Assembly: GCA_036417435.1 (NCBI GenBank)
Contig: CM070904.1
Location: 46,941,908 to 47,005,907, forward strand
Length of the DNA stretch: 64,000 bases
Direction: 5' to 3'
From: Inia geoffrensis
Lineage: Eukaryota > Chordata > Mammalia > Artiodactyla > Iniidae
The position numbers and the translations under genes are program-made. The notes below the pieces were generated by a model. That model saw nothing but the letters and a program-made list of their open reading frames with translations, made no database searches and was not told where the DNA came from. Shown piece by piece: positions 1-11,325 of this stretch (positions within the stretch are counted from its first letter, which is position 1; every line of letters starts with the position of its first letter).

Positions 1-3000
1 TAGTGGGTTAGAAGAAATCATCCACAGATGCCGATCTCTGTCCTTTAGTGGATGGGATTTTTGAATTGTGGTAATTCCTGTTTCTGTGACAGTTCATCAA
101 AAATTGAGAGCACCCCATTTGAAAATTACCCATGGTTTCACTTCCAAACTAGATGCAGACTCTGTGCCTTTGATTATTAGAATTATTCAACTCGCTCTGT
201 AGGGCAATGAGGAGGGGCATGGGTAAATACTAAGCCAACTGATATTCTGTAAGAGATTCATTTCAGAAGCGCAAGGCAGCAGAGCAAACTCCATCACTTT
301 TTAACACGCGTTATCTAAACACACAGCAGCAACCGATGAGTGAGCCAAAGTGACAATTTGGAAATTAATCTGTTTCCTCCAGAAATGTCTATGTGGGTGA
401 GGGGCCAGTCATACTGAAAGATGAGGAGACAAACTTTTCTCTGCTTTTATTAAGCATTTTTAGATGAATTGTGGAAGGCAACTCAGCAAATGTCTACAGG
501 TTTCTCTCTACTCAGCAAAACTCCTTTAAAAATAATATAAAAAACATCTCTAACCAAAGCGTGAGGAGGAGATAGTACTTCAGAAACTTTTCACGGGTAA
601 AACCAAACTGATTGTTCCTTTAGCAAAAGCAAAACTTCAAAAGCTGCTTTCCTTTCATTCCACCAAACACTGACTGAGGTCAAGTCCCAACGTTCTCTTC
701 AGGAACAGGAGAGAACTCAGACGAAAGGTGTGTGGAAGGGAAGAGGAGATGAATGTACGTTAGTCATATCCACTGTAAGGAAATTGTTTCTTCACTGGTC
801 TCATGTAGAACTCTGCTACACTCCTGATGCGCTGAAAGGCACATGAGCGCCATTGTGAAGAGACAGGACTTAAGAGGGATTTCAAGAGAAGAGGGCTGTT
901 GATTCACACAGGAGCATGTCAAAGATTATTTAAGTGGCCAGTAATATAAACATCATGCTACTAACACTGAACAGTTTATCACATAAATATAATTGTCTTC
1001 TTTTAGAAGAATAATAAAAGCTGAATCCATATGTTTCATATTATTTAAAATTGTTTCTGCAAGATGTATTAGTCCCACAGAAGAAGCAATTCTTCCACCA
1101 TAGGAGGACAACAGCAGTTTTATTATTTTACATTGTCATTTGTTTAATTTGTTTGTGCCCAGTAGTAGTTTCACAGATTTTTATGAACTGTTACTTTTAT
1201 AGAAAGTCAAGTTACTCCTGATGGATGTTGCTTGCATTCATTTAAAAAAAAAGAGTCAGAAAGGTAGATGGCATGGATTTACTTAACCAAATCTGTTTAA
1301 AACAATGTTCCTGAATTCTTAGACAAATCGAAAATTAATGTAGGGAGTTAGGTTCTGTTAGGGATATTTCTAATATTTTGTCTGAGTTTATTTAAACATG
1401 GAGATCAAGTTAAAGCTCAGACTGGAAGACCTCTTGTGAGCAAAGATAAACTAGCAATTCTTATGTTTAGAAATAATTCTGAATAAAAGAGAGTTCTCCA
1501 AAGATTTTTTTTTTTGTACAATTACCGCGAAATACTAACTTTATTTACTTATAGTTAAATGTCTACTACTAATTTTTAGGCATTTTATTGGTTGAGAAAA
1601 CTAGTTTCTCCTGTCATTTCTCACAGTTTCAACTAAATTTTATTTTTTATCTATACTGAGATGTTTCTAGGTAAATTTGAAAGTTTAAAACTGAAACATT
1701 ATATTTTGTATTCTCCATTAGCTAATAGATAAAATAAATGCAATGTGAGAAAATATCACCCAAAAGTTACCATTCTTATTTTTTGGAGCTGCTAAAGGTG
1801 CCTTCTATTGAAGTCAGATATTTGGAAAGGAGTGTCATGAAGGTAAATGTCCAAAAGAATTTGAACAAAATTATTCCAACAGTATAGACACAAGGCAGGC
1901 CAGGGAATCAGCAGTACATTCAAAGTCTTCCAGATATCAAAGTACGTGAACATTCACAATCTATTTGCAACACCCAGGTAAACTAAAATTCTAGAAGAGA
2001 ATAGCAATATTATTGCAACATAATCTGGATAATCAGAGCATTAAAAAAATCTGACAATATAGACACATAGCACGTATCTACTGAAGCTAATTGAAGTCAA
2101 GCTATAATTCAGCAAAGCAGTCTTTATGAATGTAAATAATTTATCATACATCTTTTATTCTCAGTTGCAAGATTTTAAATCTAAATACCTGAAAAATTCT
2201 GAAAATGAAATATGACCAATATCAGAACAACTGGATGTGAAATCTGTAATTCTAAATAGTCCCAAATAATTGGTATGTGGCTTTGGAATATCTTGCAAAT
2301 ATCTTTATATTTGTATTTTACTTTTTGCTATGAAAACAATTTTATTTTTCCTAAGCATATTGACAAAGGCACAGAGAGATGGATCGGAAACATTCTGGGT
2401 GTTAAGAAAGCATCCTGAGATTTAAAATGTCCTTTCTAAATTTAGACAAGTGCAAGATAAATCCTACAAAAGGCTCATAGTTCCTTAGACTAAAATTAAA
2501 AGAATGTAGAGATTTGTGTAACCCCGTACCTTTTCTTTATAGTCATATGTTGACTGAATAAAAAATGATAAAAAACACTTCAGCCCTGATCTTATGCAGC
2601 TATATTGCTGTTTGTTAAAAGAATGTTTTAAAACGTTTTATATTAAAATATTAACTGTTAACAAAAATTCAAACAGCACAAAAATAGAAAAAGAAAAAAT
2701 TGTCACCTAGTCATTCCATAAATAAACACATAATTAAATACACATATGTATAAACATGTTAATATTCAGTGAATAACATTCAAGATGGTGCTTGATATAG
2801 TGATGTACACAGAGATGAATAATAACATAGATAAAAATACGACTCTCTCACGGTGGTTATTCCTTTCGTAAAATGTTTTACATTTAGTTTTACTTGAATT
2901 TTAAGAAGAAAAAGAAGTTTAAATGAGCTTGAAAGAATGCCTAAACTTCAAATAAATGTTTACTTGACCCAAGAACAATTAGCTCCTAAAAGATAACTTA

Positions 3001-3090
3001 ACCTTAAGGAAAATGTTAGGACTTTGAAGTCCAAAGAATTACTTCCATTTTAGACTAAATCTTTTGTTATTCAGAAGATTTGGAAGGCAT
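1..3090. other. Unique AT-rich intronic sequence
   Basis: I recognise no gene, RNA or named repeat here. The stretch is AT-rich and stop codons are frequent in all frames. Short A or T runs occur, for example near 1506-1515, but there is no tandem array. It looks like ordinary non-repetitive intron or repeats too old to recognise by eye. Confidence 0.5.
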
Positions 3091-3094
3091 TCTT

Positions 3095-4130
3095 CCTTCC
3101 AGATGCTCTTCCAATTTATTTAGGATTTTCTTATTGAAAGGTTAACATTCACATTTGTAATCATCATTCCCAATGCTGTTTAGACTTAGTTCTATGCTGC
3201 AAAGGAAAAAACGCTCACAACTAGTCATTTTACCAAGTTTTCTCCATTCTCAAGGGCTTCATTTAAACTTTCTGTTTATTGTGTTTTGTCATCCAGTTCC
3301 ATTTCCAAGAAAGGAGCATGAGTAGGTTACTCTCAAGTTTCTGAATGAAGTTCTTTGAATTTTGCAAACCTTTTCATCAGGCATTGAGTATTGCTGTGAA
3401 GTATTCCGAGACCAACCTTTTTTTTTTCCTCTCTTAATATGAATTACCTGTGCTTTCTGGAAAACCATATGGCTTTTTATTTATCCTTAAATTTCAGTAG
3501 CCCTACTAGGATATGTTAGATTAATCATGCTGTATCAATTTTTCCTGGGACTAGGTATGTTTTTTCAGTAAGCAAATTTAAGTCTTTCTCTATTTCCAAA
3601 AACTTTTCTTCTGTTACATCTTTGTTTTTTTCTGTTCCATTTGCTCTTTGATCTTCAAGAGCACTAGTTTTGTCTTTGTATTATAATCACCTTTACTCAT
3701 ATAGATAAAATTATTCATAGGCATATCTTATGTCTTTAATCTTTTCCTTTTCATTTTGTATAATTTCTTCTAGTCTGTATGTCATCCTCTGTTTTCAATT
3801 ATATATATTCAATTTTTCTTCTACTTTGACACTCGTAGGATTTTTTTTTTATTCCACTTATTTCCTGAGCTTGATAAACTTGCTTTTCCTCCCTTTGAAT
3901 ACATATAGCTCTTTTTAAAAATTCCTCCTGATACATTTTGTGTAAATAATTTCTTTGCAACCATAGAATAACTATTTGTCTGAACTCTCCTGGTTTCTCG
4001 AATAATTCCTCTTATGATTTATATCCCTCTGCTTTTTTTATTCTTATCTAATCAATGATCCCTTGGTGCTTCTGTAATCCCTACTTAATTTTTCTGATTA
4101 CTACTAATCCTTGAATTGGCTCATTTAATA
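3095..4130 (-). repeat. T-rich tract, possibly a very old LINE fragment read in reverse
   Basis: The + strand is strongly T- and C-rich for about 1 kb, with many short oligo-T runs. This is typical of old L1 or HAL1 coding sequence seen on the reverse strand, because LINE sense strands are A-rich. I cannot align it to a family by eye. The alternative is simple compositional bias next to the TC tract that follows. Short open frames here, such as 62 residues at 3730-3918, look like chance products of the T-rich composition. Confidence 0.25.
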
Positions 4131-4163
4131 CCTCTCTCTCTCTCTCTTTCTCTCTCTTTCTCT
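4131..4163. repeat. (TC)n simple repeat
   Basis: An interrupted TC dinucleotide run of about 33 bp is broken twice by an extra T. It lies at the end of a pyrimidine-rich tract. No function is evident. Confidence 0.85.
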
Positions 4164-6267
4164 GAGTAACATAGCTCTGTGTGTGGAACCTGGAAATTTC
4201 TGTCTCCTCACCCTCCTTCATGCAGCTTCCTCCTTGGAACTCTTCCTAAGCTATGTGACTGGGGAATAAACAGTAAAATTGTTTTGCTTCCATGTTACCT
4301 TCCTTGACTTTCTGTGTCATAAATTTCTAGCATATTTCCCTACTCACAGGCTGCAACCATTCCATTCCCATGGCCTGATATTCTATCAGATCATCAGATA
4401 CCGTGCTCAAAACTATGACCCTTTTAAGGAAACCCCTTTCCTCTTCCATCTCTGAAGTTTGTGTTGGCTCTTAGTTTCTCACCTCACTGTGGCACAGACT
4501 CCACAGTATTTCACAGTACACATGACTGTGTATGGTTTGAAGCTGTGGCTATTTTTGTTTTATTGAAGACTGAGGGGTTTTGCTGTTGTTGTGGTTCCCT
4601 ATTTTTTCAGTCTTTATTGCTTTTGGTATGTTTTCAAAGCCCTCAATCCAGATGCTTTTTAAAGGAAATAATCTAAGACCCAAGTTCCTCTGGACTTTTG
4701 AAGTTTGTCTCATTGTGTTTTGATCTTTATTCACATATTCCTGAAAAAATCTCTTCCTTTCTAATGAATTAATTTAAACAAATCAAATATACTACGCCTT
4801 CCCAAATCCCTCTTGTTTTAGTTGATTTTATCCGTCCCAAAATGAAGGCTAAAGACCTTCCTTTCTTTCATCTTTCCTCTTTCATAACAATTTCTGTAGT
4901 GCCAGCCCTCCCTCTAAATTGAATGGAGACGTGGACACCACTGGCATGATAATAATTTTGCACTATGGTCAAACACATCATTTGACCTACAAAGCACACC
5001 AATAATTTGTCACTTCCTTAAACTGATATAAATGTTTATTAAACATTTCTTAAAGACAAATTCAAGTATTGGGGGTTGGAAGAGCAGGAAAAAAATCTAC
5101 TGTTGCCAGCCTCTCAACTTCCAGACCCCATTCAGCACAACAAAAGCCTTTCTCTTAACTGGGCTCAACTTCCTTAGAAGACAATTTAACAGTATTTTGG
5201 TTTTACTCAAGCATAACCTAGGATTTTAGCTCCTCTCCTTCTTCTCCAACAGCTTATCAAAGAACTGTATGCAGTTCTCCTACCAAGAGAAGTTCTAGTA
5301 ATATAAATTTGCCCTGCTCATTACATTGTAAGTGACCTTTTAAAATCCTTTTGGATAAGTTCTCTGGAGCACCAGTGGTACTCTCCGGGCAGCTCCTGCG
5401 TCTGGCTTTCTACCCTTTATCACATTCTTGAACAGTGATCTCAATTGCTCTAAGTACTCATGTTTTCAAGTTATTTACCTTCTAAGTAAATTGGAGAAAA
5501 ATCAAGGTTTTCATTAAAAAAAAAGAAGGAAAAGGAGAAGTCACGCTCCCATGGCATCCCAGTTTGCTTTTATGAGCAGAAGAGAAAAGTATGGATACCT
5601 AAAATTAGATTGCGTCCATCCTGGGCATACCCATCAGCAATTCTCCCACAAAAAAATACCACCTGTACTATGTTGAACGATAAATGATTCTGGAATCTGT
5701 TATTTTCTGCCCAGTTTAATACCTTTCCTTTCTGGCTTGGACATGTTCCCAATGCTCTATAGTAAATTTACATTCATGTTTGGCCTCCCCAACCATCTGC
5801 CTTCTTCTATGGCCTTTTTTACCTACTTCCTGGGTCAAGACTTGAAAGAGGCCTTAAAGGTCCCTTTGGCTTTTTCCTCCGCTGTATTTCACCTATTGAA
5901 CTAGGCTGGAGAAAGTTCAACTTTAGGCCTTCTTCTCCACACACTCCTTCCTTAGAGAACTTGCATATGTCAGCTGTCACTTGCAATCAAGTTATTCTCA
6001 AGCCTTTATTTCTATACCTAAATTCCAACCTTTCAGCATACTATTAAGAGTGTGATTTTCATTACCTGAAAATATATCTCTACTTAAGCAGTCACTAATC
6101 ACTGGAATGATAGAGAAACTTAAACTCTGTTCTGAGGAATCCACTTCTCTGTGTACACTCTACTGCCTACAGAAGTTGACTGCTCTTACTATCCTAGGAT
6201 GACAAGTTTGAGTCAAAAATTTCCAGCATTTTCTTTTTGACCATCTCAACTACTACAGCTTTAACAG
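4164..6267. other. Unique intronic sequence
   Basis: No gene or confident repeat is visible. The sequence is pyrimidine-leaning on the + strand in its first part. Reading frames of 60-71 residues occur on both strands but lack any recognisable motif or splice context, so I treat them as chance. Confidence 0.45.
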
Positions 6268-6495
6268 CATTTCTTGAACACTTTTATATATCACCATGGC
6301 ATGGTGTGCTTTACAAATATTACCTCACTTAATAAACGTAGACTACAAAGAGGTAGACATCACTGTCTCAGTGGTGCTGACATGGAAACTGAAGCTTAGT
6401 GAGGTTAATTTGCCTAAGGGCACACAGCTAGTAGGTGACAGAGCCAACATTCAAACCTGGGATTGATTGAATCTAACGTCAATGTGCTTTTAGTC
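6268..6495 (-). repeat. MIR SINE (reverse orientation)
   Basis: The + strand shows the reverse complement of an MIR. There is a 'tttcttgaacact' end, then an 'aaactgaagcttagtgagg' core, then 'cacacagctagtaggtgac', then 'caaacctgggattgattg', which matches the tRNA-derived 5' end. MIR is an ancient mammal-wide tRNA-derived SINE. The copy is heavily diverged and boundaries are approximate. Confidence 0.85.
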
Positions 6496-6570
6496 GAGAT
6501 GCAGTGTTGTCTTAAATCCTGCCTCTCTCTAGGTCTAGGGTAGGCTTCATGAGTCTGCAGTCACTCTCCT

Positions 6571-6700
6571 TGAGCAAACATGAATTGAATGGCTGTTATG
6601 TCCCAGGCACAATGCAACAGAGTATAAAAATGAATAAGATGCGGCCCTGGCTCAGAGGACTTTTGGGGCTAGTGAGAAACAGTGAGACTAAAGCTTGGTA
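6571..6700 (-). repeat. L2 3' end fragment (reverse)
   Basis: The segment reads as the reverse complement of an L2 tail: 'gaattgaatggctgttatg', then 'tcccaggcacaatgcaac', then 'aatgaataagatgcggcc'. This is the usual order of size/location phrases in the L2 3' region. Diverged, with approximate limits. Confidence 0.6.
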
Positions 6701-6824
6701 TAGGGGTGGGCATCTTTCATGAGTTGATGAGTATTGTAGTTGCAATTTCAAATAATTAGCTCTTAGTAGTTAATACATATACATTTTCTTTCCCTTGATT
6801 CAGTATCTGTTGCAGATGATAGTC

Positions 6825-7287
6825 TCATTTGGGGAACTTCACTGAAAAAATGGAAAGCAAAGCCAAGTGCCAGTTGGGAAAGAGGAGCCTCTCGACAGAA
6901 CAGAAGTTTGTAGGAAATGATTAGTAGCAAAAATAATGAATAAGGCAATTGTGAACAGTGAGATGGACAAGTTCTCATTTTGTACTTTATGTTCTACTCA
7001 GGAGCAATTTGTTCTCAAAAATTAGGCCTCCAATTCAGGGCTTCTCCTGATGATGACCCATGTGAGTTTGGGATATCATGTATTCAGGAGCCTGAAAAAG
7101 ATTCTTCTGGTAAATTTCCAAAAGTACCCATTTGGTGTACCATGTCCACCTTACTGTTCACAACTGCTTGGTTAATTATTTTTGTTGCTTCTCCTTTCCT
7201 ACCAACTTCCGTTCTGTCCAAAGGATCCTCTTCCCCAATCCACTTGGCTTTGCTTTCCATTTTTCGGTAAAGCTTCCAAAACACATT
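6825..7287. repeat. Imperfect inverted repeat, ~130-160 bp arms, ~170 bp spacer
   Basis: The left arm (core 6850-6971 on +) and the right arm (core 7142-7260 on -) both read ATGGAAAGCAAAGCCAAG, then a GGGAA-rich stretch, then GACAGAAC-GAAGTT, then GTAGGAAA, then CAAAAATAAT, then GTTGTGAACAGT, then TGGACA. Similarity seems to extend about 25 bp beyond the core on the outer side of each arm. Identity looks like about four in five by eye. The right arm is open on the minus strand as a 68-residue frame (7290-7084) starting MNVFWKLYRKMESKAK. The same frame in the left arm hits stops. This could be two opposed copies of one unidentified repeat, a transposon with long terminal inverted repeats, or an old inverted duplication. 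I do not recognise the family. Confidence 0.7.
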
Positions 7288-7350
7288 CATTAAATCCTAA
7301 AATTAGATTGTGATAATCAGCATATTTCATTTCTAAGCACAAAATAATAT

Positions 7351-7560
7351 GTGCTTTAAAATGTGAGTTCTGGAATCACATTGCCCTGGGATAAATTCAA
7401 GCCTTGCTTTGTAAAACTGGCACAGCCTTGAATAGGTTGAAACATCTCAGGACTCTGCTACTTCAATTATAACACAAAATTAATCATCCTTCCTACCTTA
7501 TGAAGTTCCAACATAAAACGCAAATGAGGTAAATGGTTATTATTATTTTGTTATTCTGCA
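7351..7560 (+). repeat. MIR SINE
   Basis: The forward MIR pattern is visible: 'gagttctggaatcacattg', a degraded B-box region near 7390, 'cagccttgaatagg' and 'catctcaggactc' in the core, 'tcatccttcctacctta', and a 'gaggtaaatggttattatt' tail. Old and diverged. Confidence 0.7.
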
Positions 7561-10500
7561 GGTATTGCTGGGATAAAATTTCTCGTAACTCTATTTTGAG
7601 AAGGATTTGTGTTTGAAGAAACTTTCTTTTACTACTTTAGTTTGCCCCAATAAAGCAGCATAGCCCATTTCTCTGTTTCAAATATTATTTATTAGATTCC
7701 ATATTTCCTGGATGAAATGCTCTTTCTGAATGATTGGTAGTCAGACAACATTGAGCAGCTCCTTGTTTCAATTTTTCTAATGTCAATCCTAGTATATCCT
7801 AGTGGAGTATATGAAAAGATTTGTTTATAAAAAATTCATTTTTTAAATTATACTCTGAGATAATTAGATGAACTGTCTTTATTTTTCCAGATATTTATTA
7901 CTTTGTGTGTGTTTAACTTCACAGCTCAGTAAGAAATTACAGTATCATTTTGGAAAAACTCCAGTCCAACTCTGATCTTTGCCTATGATGTATCTGGTTT
8001 TATTTAACTGAAATGGGGGAATTGAATACTTTTAGATTTTCCTGCTATTCTTCGTTGACTATTTGACTTTCGTTGTGTCATTTTGTAAGAAACCTTGACA
8101 AGTTAAATTTATCCGCACAGAAACCTGTAGTTAGGAGACCTGTGAGACGACTATAATTTCCTTCCCATTAGTTTCAATGAATTCCATGCACGTGAAAGAA
8201 AACATGGAGAGTGGAGTCTGGAGCCCCGTATTTCCCGTTGTGCAGGTATATTGAGGAGAGAGATATAGTCCAGGTCTCCTTACGTTGTTCCTCTGCTGCA
8301 CATTACCCTTAATCCTCCTTTGAGCAAATACAGACTAAAGCAGCAGTGCCAAGAACTGGAGACTTAACTCTTTAAACACGATAGGCCTATGGAGAAGTAG
8401 CTTACTCTTTGCACAAAATCTGTGAAATGGTTAATATATAAATGTGAGTGTCTATTGTAGCCAGTGTGAACCAGAAGAATTGAGCTGTAGCCAGCATTTA
8501 TTTAAGCATCATTTTTGCCATCTGGATTCTTTTGTGAGGAAAGAAACATTTGAGGGGAATTGCCTTTGGTCACAAAAGTGATTTGACTTTCCTCCCTATT
8601 TATATGTTAATCATCCCTAAGCTTCCATTGTTCAAAGTTCCATAAAGAGGCATTTTTTCATACTGCTTTGAGACTTTACGTAGCTTAGAGATCTTGAATA
8701 GGATGTGGGAAGGTATATCAAACATTCTGTGGACAAAGCACATTGGCCTATGTATGTAAAAATCAACTAAACAATTTAACCCAGGTGAAAGAGCATGCAA
8801 CCGGTCACTCAGAGAGGGCCAATTAGCCTGTACTCATTGGTTCTTTTCTCAATCACATGCCATATGATATGGCAAATCATTTGGAGATGAATGATCAAAT
8901 TCAAAATCTTATTGGCCACGTAGCATCAACTGTTTTAGGTAGCGATTCAGTCCATTCTTCAGTATTGAAACAGAAGACAAAAATATTACTATAGCCCAGA
9001 AATCATAATTGCTAGGCCCCTTTGACCTATGGCAAAGTAGAAAAATTCAAAGACAGTAGTGAACATCTATCACCACACAAATGTCTCGAAGATTAAAACT
9101 TGAGAAGACTGGCATTCATATCTGGGAATTATACATTCTATACTTACGTTAGAGGAAAGGTTTTTAAATTAGTATGGTTTATTTTATTACTGTGTGTATA
9201 AGATTCAGAATCAGTGGTTATTTTATGATTATTGTAAGATCAGGGAATTTTTATCTCATGTGAGAGCTCTTTAAGAATAATTAATAAAATCTCTTATCTG
9301 AATTAGGGGTTTAAGTCGTGCAATGGGCAATGAGGCAAAGTTTGTGGGTTTCCCCAGCCATAGAATCTGTTATTTTAAAGTATATTAATATAAAACTATT
9401 TACAGAAGTACTAACTCCTGTAACATATAAAAGAAATACCCACAAATAAAGCTCCTTTAGACCAACAATAAATAGATCAACAAATGCAAAATATTATAAT
9501 TCATACAAAATATTTTTGCGCTATTCACATAACACACTAAAAGAATGATTGGAATGGAAATGAAAATTATCAGTATATAACTCTAAATATTCACTCCTAG
9601 TCTTAATTGGAAATTGATACCTTATTTAACCCTTGAGCAGGAATGTGTGATGTTTAAAAATTAAGAGAAAATTATAAAGTCCAAAGGTGAATGTTAAAAT
9701 ACATATATGTGTGTGCATGTGTGTGCGTGGGTGGAGGTATTAATCTTATCATTAAAAGGAGAAAAAAAAAGAGCCTTTAAAGTTTCCATTATCCGTTAAT
9801 GTCAGGTAGCAAATATCTTCTCAGTGTAACTCCAGACATTAAATCTGTCGAGAGGAATGCTGTAAAATAAATGTCTGGGATACCTTCATAAACAAAAATC
9901 TTATTTCCATAATTCATACAGCTGGCTGGCATTTATTGGCACGTCAGGTGCAATGGGGACATTTCAGGAACATTAACATGTACAGCATCATTTGTCAACA
10001 AAGCAACAATGTAAGCAAATCGTTCAGAACTCATATAGATTTACAGCTTTCTCTGCCAGCTGCTAATTACGGTGTGCTCTGCCTATTTGGTATGGTCTTT
10101 TTATTGGAAAATGACAAAGGGGTTATAGTATCCCAGTTTGGAATATAGATGTGGCTTTTAGTAATAATATGAGTGTAATATGACCACGTAGCTTGGAGTT
10201 GTGATCCAGTTTTGCTGGTCTTATAATTGATCAGCTTTGATTGATGAAGGACAAAGAGAAATTCACAGGCTATTTCATTTCTGTTATAAGTAACCTCTAA
10301 AACAAAGGGAAAATAGGGGGAAAAATTATCAAAGACCATGTCATAGCAGTTCTTAATGTTTTCCCCTATGGAACATGACACATAATATTTACCTCTCAAA
10401 GAAAAGCTGATGTGTTGATTGCTGATGGAGCAAATGTTACAGGAGCCTGTACATTTCAGAATACTCGGTTGTGCTTTGAACAATCAGGAAGCCCTTCCAC

Positions 10501-11160
10501 AAATATGTTTAAATAATGTTAAGGTTATGACATAAGGTGACAAACGTCAGCAGCATCAAAGTTAACATCTATAATCACCCCCTTCTTAAGTTGTTCAGCT
10601 TTAGGAAAAGACACAATTGTGCAAGCAAATGATGGAGTGTCAACTCTACCTTCAAATTCCCCGGATTGTGTCAAGATATATTATAATCCATAAAATGAAT
10701 AGTGGCGCTGCATTCATACCCATGATGTAAATCCATATTGAGAGATATAAACGCCTCCTATTCAACCAAAATATAAAAAGTTAAATTGGTAAATACTTAC
10801 TCAAACATTATTTAGATTTATCCCATCCCGAACCTTATTAAAACCCATTAAATTCCAGAGTGAACAGATTTGACATTCAGCAAATCAATTGCCGTCAGAG
10901 CAGCTGACTTGACCAGATATTAAAATATTTTAAGCTTTGTTGGCACCATATCTTCAGAGAAGAAATGTAGTGAGGCGTTCCAAGAGCTGGTAATGTAAGG
11001 CCAGCAATGGTTGACTGTATTCAATGTACATTATACTAAATGAGCATTGTCTCATAGTCCTGTAAATAAATATTTTAACTTCAAACATAGTTTATAGATA
11101 AATGGAGTCCCTCTGTTTTACATAATCCTCCAGTAGAATCCCTTAGAGTCTTCCCTTACA
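7561..11160. other. Unique AT-rich intronic sequence
   Basis: No exon, RNA gene or confident repeat was recognised. A short imperfect TG tract lies near 9705-9735. A 138-residue minus-strand open frame (10483-10067) shows no recognisable domain, no low-complexity cause and no convincing splice signals, so I leave it as probable chance. The stretch 10850-11050 reads as high-complexity single-copy DNA. Confidence 0.45.
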
Positions 11161-11164
11161 CATT

Positions 11165-11325
11165 TGTCACTATTTATTTTGATTGTTGGTTTATTTCTCC
11201 TTCACTAGAGTAGAATGCCTAAAAATGGAAAATATATTATGTTCGTTTTTGCACCCCCCATCCTTAGCACTGCCTGGAACACAGGAGGTACCAAATTAAA
11301 GCTAGTCAAGTGAATGAAAGAAGGT
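11165..11325 (+). repeat. L2 3' end
   Basis: The order matches the forward L2 3' end: 'tagagtagaatgcc' (usually 'agaatgtaagctcc'), 'tatattatgttcg', 'catccttagcactgcctgg', 'aacacaggaggtacc' and a closing 'gtgaatgaaagaa'. It is old and diverged, with the start set by eye. Confidence 0.7.

Noticed and set aside
10067..10483. 138-residue minus frame
   Set aside because: No recognisable domain, no splice or poly-A structure. Length is within what chance gives over 128 kb of strand.
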